From the NCBI GenBank assembly GCA_028583605.1, contig CM053331.1, positions 10,958,857 through 11,022,856 of the forward strand: a stretch of DNA of 64,000 nucleotides. Reading direction: 5' to 3'. The position numbers and the translations under genes were made by a program. Shown piece after piece: positions 11,733-21,356 of this stretch. Origin of the DNA: Dastarcus helophoroides (lineage: Eukaryota; Arthropoda; Insecta; Coleoptera; Bothrideridae). Each line of letters starts with the position of its first letter. Positions within the stretch are counted from its first letter, which is position 1. Under the pieces are notes generated by a model. That model had not been told where the DNA came from. It ran no database searches and saw only the letters and a program-made list of their open reading frames with translations.

Positions 11733-12092
11733 GGCGAATTTAATTTGCCGTTAGAAGTACAAACAACCCGGAAGCCCTGTTTTCGTCAATTTCCACCCAA
11801 ACCTTGCGTAAGCGAGGGTTCAAATTGAAGTGAGACGAACTTAAAATTTTTATTTTCATCAGCTCGGAAAGGTGTGGTATTCACCAATTCACATTTGAAT
11901 TTTTTCCTATTAATAATTTTATAAATAATATTTGGATTGAATCCATTAACTTAAGCTATATGTTTAATTGTCTTCAACCCTTTTCCGAATCTTTCCCTAT
12001 TAAGAGAAATACTTGGGTAAGGAAGTTGAGATTGTCCTCAAAAATATGTCGGGTAAACTAGACGATCTCTTAAAATCCAACTGAAGGAACAT

Positions 12093-12326
12093 TTGGCTCA
12101 TTTGACGTACGGAAGAACTAGGAAGTCAAGTGTGGCTCGACATGCTTTTAAATTAGATCATAGGATAGATAATAATATTAAATTGTTAAGAGTAGTAAAG
12201 ACGAATTATATGTTAAATGCTTGTAAAAGCTTAGCCATCCATAAGGCTGGAGACAATCTTATGAATGGTTGCGTTGGCCCTTTAGGCCATTCATCTCTGT
12301 TAAAAATAGTTAAGGTCGACAGATAA
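12093..12326 (+). pseudogene. C-terminal end of Penelope endonuclease
   Basis: A 77-residue open stretch with the C-terminal part of the GIY-YIG domain: the SSVARHAFKLDHRID segment carries the conserved His and the region around it, followed by LLRVVKTNYMLNACKSLAIHKAGDNLMNG. The final residues HSSLLKIVKVDR appear to be the true C terminus, because the same stop region is seen in copy a. The catalytic GIY segment is missing because the copy is truncated. Confidence 0.8.
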
Positions 12327-12446
12327 GGAATTGTGACACTATGACGTGTATGATTGGATGCGCATAAGCGTTCGGATGCGGTCGATCATGCACGAAGCGA
12401 ATGTTCTTAATATATAAGTGTAAATTTTAAGTTTACGTGTTAGATT

Positions 12447-12487
12447 CTCTCTGAAGATGACAGATTGGCTGTTGAAACGCGTAAGAG
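12447..12487 (+). ncRNA. Hammerhead-ribozyme-like motif, best copy of its family
   Basis: CTCT (12447..12450), core CTGAAGA (12451..12457), one extra T, stem II GACAG (12459..12463) with loop ATTGG and partner CTGTT (12469..12473, one G-U pair). Then come core GAAA (12474..12477), a mini stem III with cleavage triplet GTA (12481..12483), and AGAG (12484..12487) pairing with CTCT as stem I. This is the minimal type I layout reported for Penelope-like elements. The extra base before stem II is shared with the other motifs here. Confidence 0.6.
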
Positions 12488-12745
12488 CAACCTTTTTTGT
12501 GTTTTTTAATTTTTCTTGGTCTTAGGGAAGAAGTTCTGTATTTCAATTTTTGAAGATAACCAAGAACCAGTCCGTTCCACCAAACAAACAAAAATTAGTC
12601 TCTTCTTATACAGTTCCTCTATTGGTGGATCCCACAAGGACTCTATATTAACTTTGCGTGTTTAAACTGTTGCTTTCTTATTCTTTTGTGGCCTGAATAT
12701 TATTCTAATTTTCCCCAACACTAAGTTGTGGTCTCAAACTTTCCA

Positions 12746-13371
12746 TGAATTTTATTTTTTTAAAATTTTGGTTTTATTATTGTTAAACTCTGCTATTATT
12801 GCTCAGCTTACTGACTACGTTTTTTTTTTAATTTCTAAAATATGTTCTTCAAACTTCAATAGAAAGTCGAAACATTGAGAGAGAAGTAACTTCAGTAATT
12901 CGGAAAGAAATACATATTCACTAAATTTTGCGTCTAAAGTGAAATTTCCTAAAATGAAATGAAAATTTCGTTTACTTTATTTAAAAAATTCATTTTATTT
13001 TTGATTATTTTGAATTTTTTTAAAAAAATTGATTTTTAAAGTTGAACTTTTGTAATTTTAGACAAATTTTTAAATTAAAAGCCTAAAGGAACTTATCGAA
13101 AATAGTCGTAGTTTCAGAAGAAACATTTTTCCTTAAATTGAAATTCGAAGATTTTGACTTTACATTCGAAAATTCAGCTTTGCTCTAAAAATTTAGAGAA
13201 TGATCTCTTTTAGACATTTCGAAGATTTTCTCTGCGACTTTAAGCATCAAACTAAAAATTTTGTTCGAATTGCGCCTTTTTTTTTGGACTTATATTTCTA
13301 CATTATTTTGACGGTAAGTGCAAAATGTCAACTTTAATTTGAATGAATAGAGGTTTGTTTTTTTGTAGAAA
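12746..13371. other. AT-rich spacer, no gene seen
   Basis: Degenerate AT-rich sequence of the AAATTTCGA / TTTGAAATTT type, with no supported reading frame. Confidence 0.5.
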
Positions 13372-13745
13372 GTGCCCCGTTTCTTTGCCAAATTTTGTTT
13401 TTTAAACACCCAACATCAAGAACAATTTTGTCTAGAAATTTTGTTGTTTTGGTGTAGATAGATTATTTTTTTAGTTTCTTGTCGAAATACTTCGTTTCAG
13501 ATAAAAAGAGGCAAACATATGTTTTAAATTTTAATACGATCGTTTAAAAGATTATGGGGTGCCCCGTTTTTTTGCCAAATTTTGTCTTTAAACACCCAAC
13601 ATCAAGAACAATTTTGTCTAGAAATTTTGATGTCTTGGTGTAGATGGATTTTTTTTTAGTTTCTTGTCGAAATACTTCGTTTCAGATAAAAAAGAGGCAA
13701 ACATATGTTTTAAATTTTGATACGATCGTTAAAAAGATTATGGGG
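13372..13745 (+). repeat. Tandem duplication, 187-base period, two copies
   Basis: GTGCCCCGTTT...GCCAAATTTTG starts at 13372 and again at 13559. The copies stay close through CACCCAACATCAAGAAC, TTGTCGAAATACTTCG and GAGGCAAACATATG, and end at TTATGGGG. Few differences suggest a recent duplication. The 62-codon open frame at 13644 lies inside it and is not a gene. Confidence 0.9.
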
Positions 13746-13791
13746 ATTTTCTTCACAATTTTGGCAGCCTATAATTCGAAAACTAAAGACT

Positions 13792-14134
13792 CTTTTATTG
13801 TATCATTAAAAATATTAAGAAGTGTCCTTTAAGTTATATCCTTATTGATAATTATTAATCTCATAATATTATAGCAGCTTCGGAATAACTTAGTAGCACA
13901 TAATACGTTACTTACAATTGTAAAACGTTAGTTACCTATAAAAATCCCCTAGATATAAATTTCATTTTAAAAATTTGTTGATTTTTTATGTCATCGCTGT
14001 CAATGCTACAATAAAGCTTTGAATGCAACTAGACTATTATCGATTTAAAGAATCTCGGACGTGGCCAGATGACTCGGCTAACGCCTCGTCGCTTGACAAC
14101 GTCCTCGATTATTATAATCCTGTTACATTAATAG
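13792..14134 (-). repeat. Dispersed repeat, about 345 bp, copy 1
   Basis: In reverse orientation this matches 57954..58304 along its whole length. Both copies share a start around CTATTAATGTAAC, a GC-richer middle with GCGTTAGCCGAGTC, a TGCATT.AAAGCTTTAT block, and an end around AAGGACAC followed by TTTTTAATGAT. No protein, poly-A tail or terminal inverted repeat is visible. It could be a MITE, an old LTR or a SINE. Confidence 0.8.
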
Positions 14135-14944
14135 TTATAAGAAACTTATTTTTTTCAGAAATCTTATTTATTGTTTACTCTCAAGAATTGCCGACGAAAT
14201 TTGCGAAAACGAATATTATTGAAAAAATAAAAGAATAATTTATATTATTTGTCAAAATGTTTTCGGAGGACAAATAATTGTGTTCACATAATTACAAACA
14301 ACTTTAAAATAAGTCTTAAAGGGGTCGTTTGAGAATGGATTAAGTAAAATATTAACTTGTTCTCTGAAACGATTCAGCAGCAGCTTTTGCCCATACAAGC
14401 CGTTACGTATACCCGAGGAATTTCTAAAGTTGGAAATCCAATCACGCGGAAAAGTCCTGCTCGAACGGCAAAGTAGTTTATGGGAAAACCTTTCTGGTCG
14501 ACTGGACGCTTTTTCAACACAAACCTTTCTCTCTCTCTCAGTCTGTCTTTCCATATAGGTTGGGTTGATATTGGTTGTCAAAGGAGTTTACCTCTTGTTT
14601 TGTGATTAGTTGTAATTCTACGCGTGCCTGGAAATTGTTAGGTTAATAAATTATAATATTCAACTTTCAATCAGAATTTAATTGCTTATTTTCTGGTCTT
14701 TGATGCTTTATCCTTAGGATCATTGTACAAAAAATTTTGCCTTGTAATTTCCTAACACCTTTTTCATTAACGAATTAGGTTCATCTTTTAGACGTTTCGA
14801 CTGATTCGAAAGTTGGAGTCCTCATAATAATTTTTAAAATGAAAACCTTTTAAGGCGCGTTAAGCGACTTAAGATGGGGGATAAGGGCCTGGATTTGCCA
14901 TAAATGTATACAGGTTTTGCGTTACCAACAAATGAGATATGAAC
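14135..14944. other. Mixed non-coding stretch with an unidentified reverse-strand frame
   Basis: A 109-codon reverse frame at 14252..14581 has a less AT-rich core (14380..14520) but no motif I recognise and no splice or promoter signals. It is probably chance. A hammerhead-like block is on the reverse strand at 14781..14828. Confidence 0.4.
14781..14828 (-). ncRNA. Hammerhead-like motif, isolated
   Basis: On the reverse strand: a TATGAG core remnant, stem II GACT pairing with AGTC across a CCAACTTTCGAATC loop, then GAAAC with cleavage triplet GTC and TAAAAGATGAA. A TTCATTTTA stretch further upstream could form stem I. The first core differs from CUGAUGA at two positions. No neighbouring retroelement protein is visible. 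Confidence 0.4.
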
Positions 14945-14955
14945 TACTAGTCAAT
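14945..14955. repeat. Direct repeat flanking the palindrome, left
   Basis: TACTAGTCAAT, identical to 15763..15773. With one mismatch the match extends to 14 bases. It looks like a target-site duplication. Confidence 0.65.
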
Positions 14956-14956
14956 T

Positions 14957-15763
14957 GCAAGAAGAATGCAACCTAGACTACAAATTCATGCAGCCCTCCA
15001 GGCGTGTATAGTGAATCATAGGTAGCTGAACTACCAACAGTTGAAACACTGCCACCTAGCGAAGCGGTTGCTCTCTAGGAGAGTTCCCAGAAGACGAGGA
15101 TTCTATAATGCACAGACCAATAGGTTTGAACATTTATTAGATTCGAAGTTTGGAAACCAAATACCGGTTTCGATCTTGTTAGATCTCGTCAGTTTGGTAT
15201 ATCCAACTCGAATGCTAATAAATGTTCCGACAAGTAAGTACTAAAACATTCACAGGCGTCGAGCGAGTGACTTTTTAGTACTACCACCTATTGGTCCATA
15301 GAGAAACTATGGCCATCGCCAACAATGTCGTATGCAAGAAGAATGCAACCTAGACTACAAATTCATGCAGCCCTCCAGGCGTGTATAGTGAATCTCTGGG
15401 AACTCTCCTAGAGAGCAACCGCTTCGCTAGGTGGCAGTGTTTCAACTGTTGGTAGTTCAGCTACCTATGATTCACTATAAACGCCTGGAGGGCTGCATGA
15501 ATTTGTAGTCTAGGTTGCATTCTTCTTGCATACGACATTGTTGGCGATGGCCATAGTTTCTCTATGGACCAATAGGTGGTAGTACTAAAAAGTCACTCGC
15601 TCGACGCCTGTGAATGTTTTAGTACTTACTTGTCGGAACATTTATTAGCATTCGAGTTGGATATACCAAACTGACGAGATCTAACAAGATCGAAACCGGT
15701 ATTTGGTTTCCAAACTTCGAATCTAATAAATGTTCAAACCTATTGGTCTGTGCATTATAGAAT
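14957..15763. repeat. Composite palindrome: 295-base arms with nested inverted and direct repeats
   Basis: Segment order is A (14957..15017), B (15018..15091), an 8-base linker, C (15100..15333), A (15334..15394), B' (15395..15468), A' (15469..15529), C' (15530..15763), where primes are reverse complements. Segment lengths match exactly: 61, 74 and 234 bases. The main arms C+A and A'+C' (295 bases each) look essentially identical, so this DNA can fold into a long hairpin. Segment C also has its own shorter hairpin around GAACATTTATTAG...CTAATAAATGTTC (15127..15227). No protein is encoded: the open frame at 15041 simply crosses the repeat. It is explained by a 377-base unit (A-B-linker-C) in tandem that was then inverted. 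Confidence 0.93.
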
Positions 15764-15773
15764 ACTAGTCAAT
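15763..15773. repeat. Direct repeat flanking the palindrome, right
   Basis: TACTAGTCAAT, identical to 14945..14955 on the other side of the composite palindrome. Confidence 0.65.
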
Positions 15774-15805
15774 CGCTCTACCACTGTGCCACTCCGGACA
15801 TTGAA
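15763..15805 (-). other. tRNA-like 5' half (RNA polymerase III box A)
   Basis: On the reverse strand TGGCACAGTGG followed by TAGAGCG fits the box A consensus and D-arm of a tRNA, preceded by GTCCGGAG as in an acceptor strand. It breaks off at the palindrome insertion, in what would be the anticodon arm. Beyond the palindrome, on the same strand, is a weak box B-like GTTCATATC. Best read as a tRNA-derived SINE head split by the palindrome. It is not a functional tRNA. Confidence 0.4.
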
Positions 15806-16235
15806 TGACATTTCATAAAACCTTTCCAACACTCGGATAATCTGGCACAGGCTAATCCGACACCAGCTAACACGGCAGCAAAAGCATCTAGAGCTGCACA
15901 ATGATGGTAATACTTCATGATGTTTCCTTAATATATGGAAGGAGGCATCCCAATACCGCGTGATATTTAATTTGGGTTTGCCATTACGCAAACACGATAC
16001 CGCTAGAAATCCTTATATTTTGCTATTTTATTCACAATATTATCGTACATAATATGTTAATTTTTTAGCAAAATATATAAAAGAGTTTCGTCGCAATAGA
16101 TTAATATATGGTCGCTGACATGCAATTTTTAGTCGACTGCTTATTTGGTTGCAAAAGTGCCTTTGTATTTACACTCTTTTCCGCGGGTCAGTCTAAACGC
16201 AGAATTGTCACTCAAGCAAAGAATGTGTTAAAATC
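15806..16235. other. Spacer, no gene seen
   Basis: A 78-codon reverse frame (15755..15991) crosses the tRNA-like piece and has no recognisable domain. It may be the body of the SINE. Confidence 0.4.
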
Positions 16236-17072
16236 ATGTAACATTCTTCTTCTTCTTACGTTGCATCTCCTATCGGAGGTTTGCCATCATCACAGCTATT
16301 TTAATCTTGTTAACTGCAGCTCGGAATAGTTGGTTGTTGTTGCAGTTATCACAGTCTTTTAAGTTTTTGAGCCATGACGCACGTCTTTTGCCATCATTGC
16401 TCTTGCCACTAATTTTCCCTTGAACTATCAATTGAAGAAATGTGTATTTGGAGCCTCAGTATGTGGTCCAGATATTGGAGCTTTCTCCTCTTAATGGTGT
16501 TAATGATTTCGTAATATTTTCGCATTTTATTCAAAACTGTGATATTAGTGATCTTTTTTGCTTAGGGAATACACCACATTCTTCGAAAGTACCACATTTT
16601 AAAGGCTTGTAGTTTGTCCATATGGTTCTTCTTGAGAATCTATGCTTTAACTCCATATAAAAGCCTGGAGAATACGAAGCAACGCAGCATTTTCATTTTG
16701 AGTCTTATATTGATGTCTCGCTTGGTGAAGAGTTTTTTCATTTTTAAAAATAATGATCTGCTTGTTTCTATTCTTGACCTTAGTTCTTTTGTTTGATTCT
16801 CCGATTGATCTATCCAAGTTTCTAGATATCTATATGTATGACATTTTCTATGATGGTGTTGTCTATTGTTAGATTTGTCAGATTTTGATTTTGTATTGAT
16901 TTAGTGACCACCATTAGTTTGGTTTTATTAAAATTTATTTTTAGCCAATAATCGTTCATTTAGCTTTTCTAGAAGGTGTTGTATGTCTCTAAAGTTGCTT
17001 GTTAGTAGAACAGTGTCATCAGCATACCTTATGTTGTTAATATTTTCTCCATTTATAGTTATTCTTGTAACA
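16236..17072 (-). mobile_element. Non-LTR retrotransposon, 5'-truncated, GAA-tailed
   Basis: Reverse-strand reading starts at the RT palm: ITINGENINNIRYADDTVLL with an intact YADD box near 17010..17030. It continues with a thumb segment (LFTKRDINIRLKMKMLRCFVFSRLLYGVKA), a connection region with HMDKLQAFKMWYFRRM, and a C-terminal part. It ends 3' in an AAGAAGAAGAATG tail at 16236..16255. Stops and frame changes mark it as dead. Motifs match the widespread insect LINE group whose C terminus has the KRLQAFEMW-type segment. Confidence 0.82.
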
Positions 17073-19844
17073 CTGACTGGAGGTAAAATATGGTGCTGCT
17101 ACATTCCTAGTGACAAAGTTTTGGAACACCACATTTTTTGCTTACCGTTTGGAACGCGTGATTGGCGCATCCTGCCAATATTGCGCCAAAAGACTCTAAG
17201 TGTAAAGACTTTAACATGTTTTTATGAAGCCGTGCTCACATGCAACTAAATAGTTAGCCGCTGGTACAAACACGACGGAACTTTTCGATTGTATAACAGC
17301 ATTGTAACTTACTCATTTAGATTCGTCCGCGCTGACTGGCAACTAAACACTACGCCTAAAGTATACTGATAGTCGTTCTTCAGGGAGAATAGAATTTTTG
17401 CATTGTGTATTCTGTTATGTTAAGGAAGGTGCAATCAGTAATAAAAGTTCATCAAAGCTGTTAGTAATTATTCTATAATAATAAACAAAATTTGGGGTAT
17501 GTTCTTAGTTTGTCATAAAATGCATAAAATTAGATTTTTAATAAACTTTACTTGGCCTTGGATGTACTCAGTTTTGTTTTTTATGTTTTGTTTGTCTTCT
17601 ACGAATCTCTAGAGCAAACAACACAAGTTATATCTTTGAACTCCATTTTTAATCTGATGAATTCTAACAATCGGCCGACAGGTGAGCGTATCTTTGAGTC
17701 AGCACACCATTTAATTGCCAAGGTGAGCACACAAGAGTGACTGAGCAACCAGATAGCCTGTCCACTAAAAAATTTATGTCAGTGCCAGGCCTTTTATCGA
17801 GAAATATATTGTTGTAAACTCTATATATTGTTTGTCCTCAACAAAAATCGATGTATAGAAAGCGTTTCCGATGTCAAAGTTTCACGCTGAAATAAAAGCT
17901 AATTTTCTGGTTCCATTGCAATAATACTTAAACCTGGAAAGTTTAGAGAAATTTTCTCTTTAATGAGAAAAAGGGTGCAGTTTTGTCAGAATCATTAGAT
18001 GAAATTGCATTTTATGTTAAACTAATGTCATTTCTGAAATTTTGGACGTATTCCCCTTTTATCAACCAATAGCGTAGAACGTTGTTTATTATCGCGCTGT
18101 GTGCTCCAAATTGCATAGGTAATTTTCAAAGGCTGTCTCCTGATGGCCGTAGTTAACTAACAAACTTTACCTTGACAAGGATAGGGCCGTCAAGAACAAA
18201 GAGACGTCTTACATAAACATCAGTTTAATTGTAATCAGTTAATCCCCACTGAGGTTTATTGCTCTATCTTTGAAGTCGGGTACGTTGCGGTCGAAACTCA
18301 TTTAAAATCGGTCAACACCTCTCCACTGCATAAATAATTGCACAGCTAGGATCTGCTGCGGGAGAACTGCAATTACGACTAACCAAGCCTTTATGCTCCT
18401 ACTGATGTTTTAAAAAGCCAGGGTTGGAAAATGTCATTTAGGCTACAGAAACAAGAGAGTTGGGTTTATATCTGTATTTGGATCTTTTTAGAAATACCAA
18501 GATAAGAATAAAGGTTGACTTTATTCTTTAAAAAATTTGAAACACTTCAAATTTTGAGAAAATAGTGGAAATTCCCAAAAGCTTAGAATCTTCTAAATAT
18601 GTTTAATATTATAAAATTTTAAGTTTTAGCCTTTTCTTTACGTGCAGCTCTATTTTTGTAGTATTTTTAAATATTATGATTTTTTTATACATTTTTTTCT
18701 CCAAATGATTTTAATCTCAAAATGTCTGTGTTTTCCAAAAATTTCTTAGTTTTTCATTCATATTTATATTTAAATTTGTAAGAATATAAATCAAAATCTT
18801 CGGGCTAAAGGTTAATCAAGATGAGAATCGAAATTTGGATGTTGAAGTAATAATTTCTAGCTGTGACCAGAATTTTTCATTTTAAATTCAAAAAAATTAA
18901 TCTGATGGTTGAAATTTTAAGCAAGGTCTAATAGTTTGAATTTTGAACATTTCATTATCAGAAAAGTTTATAAGTTACAGAAAAACTTTTTTTCCAAACT
19001 AATTTTCTTTATTTTAGTTATTTTTTTGCCTTCAACTTTTTCGAAATTTTTACTCTAAACTTATTTTTTATGGATTTTATTTTTTCAATTTTAGATTCTT
19101 TTAGTAATTCTTATTATATTGCTTTTAAAATTCCAACTTAAAATACATCTAGATAAAATACAATTCAGTACAGTGTAGACGCGAAAAAATTCCGACGGCG
19201 TGCCTCCCATCTCAGTAAGTCACAAGTCACTCTTAAACCAGTGCCCTACATTTGACCTGAGAGGAAACAATAATTTCAACCTCTCTCGCAAATAACTTCA
19301 TTGCTTAGAGACAAAATACACCCTTAACAACAAAACTAGACACGTCTGCAGATAAAGACACACTAAGCAATTTGTATTGGTCCCAAACAGAGACAGGCAA
19401 GAATGGTAAACTTGGTGAGGTCCTCTTTTGTTTGTGTTTCCACTTTCATTAGAAAGTTAATGCGCGTGCCATTGTGCGTGGGCCATCTTATGTTAAGTTA
19501 TCTTTTGTGTTGTATTAATTTAATTGTGCATTGTCTCGTTACGGTTTTGGCCTGAGTTCCAGGGGATAATTTTCCCTAGTTTAGATGGAGCGTTTCATTT
19601 GAGGGCAATACAATTACTGCAGCCTGCCCTTTCCGCTTGTTAGTTATACGCATCTAACTTGTTAGGATGCCCCAAATTATTTCACAATGACATTTAAATT
19701 CTTTAACTATATTTTACTGAGATTTTAAGAAGTTTTTTAGTCATATAATACCGTAGAGGATCCGATGTTAGAATCAGTAATACTTTATTCCAAGTTTGTC
19801 ATGGTCTCCTTTTTTATGGTTATAATTGAATTAATAATATTTCA
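17073..19844. other. Long non-coding stretch, no gene seen
   Basis: Fairly complex sequence at 17090..17400 and 19160..19660 alternates with AT-rich decay (18500..19150). No frame exceeds 90 codons and none resembles a protein family. The 19160..19660 part is richer in GC and has no repeat partner in the window. Confidence 0.45.
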
Positions 19845-20240
19845 AGGATGAAAATAAAGGCATGTAAGCTTCTAAACAGAAGATCATAAGTGATGTCATT
19901 ATGGCCAATGATTTTACATAGCTATGACAAGTGACACTTCGTTTGAAAGGTATTAAAAGTAATCACACCAAATTTGTTTGAATTAAGGGTAACTTTGAAG
20001 TGCTAGTACAATGCATTCTTCTCTCCTCGTATGTTTCGAACGGTTATGCTTATGCTAATAAAATTTTAAGAATAAAAGTAAACACGTGTAAGCTTCATTG
20101 CTAGTAGCAATTATCATTTATGGCGCCACAAGGCTACTGTGACCAATAAGTTTGAATGGTATATGGCAAATGACACCTCGTTTAAAAAGTATTTAAAAGG
20201 TCCGTTCAGTCATATTAATTTTGTTTGGATTTGTGATAGT
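19845..20240 (+). repeat. Two diverged direct repeats, about 220-base period
   Basis: Words such as ATGTAAGCTTC, TTATGGC, GCAAATGACACCTCGTTT (first copy CAAGTGACACTTCGTTT) and AAAGTATTTAAAAG recur in the same order at about 19850..19970 and 20070..20220. They are old tandem duplicates of an unidentified repeat. Confidence 0.6.
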
Positions 20241-20449
20241 TTCGATGAATTAAATAAATAAAACCTTAAAACTAATTTAACTTCCAATTACTAGAAATTT
20301 AAAAAACCACGTATGGATAAATGTCAAAAAAGTTGATCTTGCTTTAACTCTTTAGTTTCCTTTGCTTTGTCAGGTTTTTATTTTAATTGTTGTTTAACGC
20401 ACAGTTAAAATGTGATTTATTTATTTATCAAAACGAACGAAATCCCAAA

Positions 20450-21356
20450 TACGAGGATAAATCAAATATGAACCAGAATTTCTATCATGTCGCCATGAGG
20501 GAGTCGGGAGTGTGTACGCAAATACTCTCAGACATGTTAGGCAGGGATTTCACGAGACTTTCGGCATTCAAGTGAATTATGTTCTCACCGTTCGTCAGTT
20601 GTAAATACAATGAGAGAGTAAAAGGTTCATCCGCACGTTACGCAGTGCATTATCATTAAATTTCTTCCCATTGAAAGTGTAAAGCCCGTCAAAATCCCTC
20701 GTAGACTAAAAGCAGTGAAGATACTTGTTTGAAGAAAACTCAAGTGTGCGAATAGTACAAAAGATTTTTGGAAGGACCAACTCAAGTTGAAAATGAACTC
20801 CATGCCCGTCTTCCTAGCATCAGTGAAACTGCGCACAACATTAAGTCTGTTGCACATGTCGATTTTCTGCATGAACGTCGTCCGTTTAATATTGCCTACA
20901 ACTGCCAGCTATTGAATAAAAGAAAACGTGCACATCGGCGGATGAGACGCGAATATTCGGTTAGAAATGTAATTTTGCTTCAAGACAATGCCCGCTTCCA
21001 CTTAGCCAATCTGATACATCTAAAACTAGAAAAAATGCATTGGGCAACATTAGAACACCCTCCTTACAGTCCCGACTTGTCACCATGCGATTATCATATG
21101 TTTGGGCCACTTAAAGAAGATGTAGCAGGTGAGTGATTTCATGATGCTGCTGCTGTTGCGCTTAATTGACTGCAAACACACCCCGCTTCTTTTTATGAAG
21201 ATGCCATTAAAAAACTCCCAATCCGCTGGGAAAAATGCATAACAAAATCGGAAGATTATGTAGAAAAATTGTTAATAACTTTGGTATACGTATCTTGAAT
21301 CAATACAATTTTAAAAACAAATTCCGGTTCATATTTGATTTACCCCCTCAAAAGTA
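20450..21356 (+). mobile_element. mariner (DD34D) element, internally deleted, copy A
   Basis: The left end at TA (20450) begins ACGAGG then ATAAATCAAATATGAACC. The right end, near 21320..21356, is the complement, GGTTCATATTTGATTTACC. The interior aligns throughout with copy B at 61630..62452. N-terminal HTH remnants are followed directly by the second half of the catalytic domain, so the stretch that should hold the first catalytic aspartate is missing. At roughly 0.9 kb it is shorter than the usual 1.3 kb mariner. Confidence 0.85.
20768..21136 (+). pseudogene. mariner transposase C-terminal half
   Basis: A 122-residue open stretch. NVILLQDNARFHLAN at about residues 67..81 carries the second catalytic Asp, and HPPYSPDLSPCDYHMFGPLKE at about 97..117 the third. 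I count 34 residues between them, giving the DD34D spacing of mariners. The preceding VDFLHERRPFNIAYNCQLL segment is the usual strand before it. The first catalytic Asp is absent, so the copy cannot transpose by itself. The methionine is an accident of frame. Confidence 0.88.

Larger units (their letters stand above)
11171..12035 (-). mobile_element. Penelope-like retroelement, 5'-truncated, copy a
   Basis: Reverse-strand reading. The C-terminal RT part is at about 11800..12035 (fragments like FGKGLKTIKHIA, GFNPNIIYKIINRKKF, VNTTPFRADENKN). A GIY-YIG endonuclease follows at 11547..11732, then a 3' non-coding part ending at the hammerhead-like block 11236..11275 and a terminal A/T tract. The GIY-YIG nuclease fused C-terminal to RT is the hallmark of endonuclease-positive Penelope elements. 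It meets copy b head-to-head near 12033, and the two copies point away from each other. Confidence 0.85.
12033..12561 (+). mobile_element. Penelope-like retroelement, 5'-truncated, copy b
   Basis: Starts abruptly inside the endonuclease domain (PQKYVG region) and runs forward through RSLKIQLKEHLAHL. An open stretch at 12093..12326 continues the domain (SSVARHAFKLDHRIDNNIKLLRVVKTNYMLNACKS in pieces) to the end of the protein at 12326. It then has a 3' non-coding part with the hammerhead-like motif and an A/T-rich tail. Its 3' non-coding sequence is the near-complement of copy a's, so the two copies form an inverted pair of about 1.4 kb. Confidence 0.85.
9285..12745 (-). mobile_element. Non-LTR retrotransposon with GAA-type tail, interrupted by a Penelope pair
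   Basis: Read on the reverse strand. The end of an endonuclease domain is visible at 12570..12735 (residues such as DHNLVLGKIRIIFRPQ and VNIESLWDPPIEELYKKRL). The linker follows left of the insertion at 10740..11165. RT palm and thumb lie at 9655..10250 (ILCYADDAVLVAENEDNL). A C-terminal stretch near 9380..9480 resembles ARDKSPLG...GRPRKRW, and the 3' tail of GAA units is at about 9285..9320. Many frameshifts and stops make it inactive. The split at 11171..12561 is filled by Penelope-like copies, which must be younger. Confidence 0.85.
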
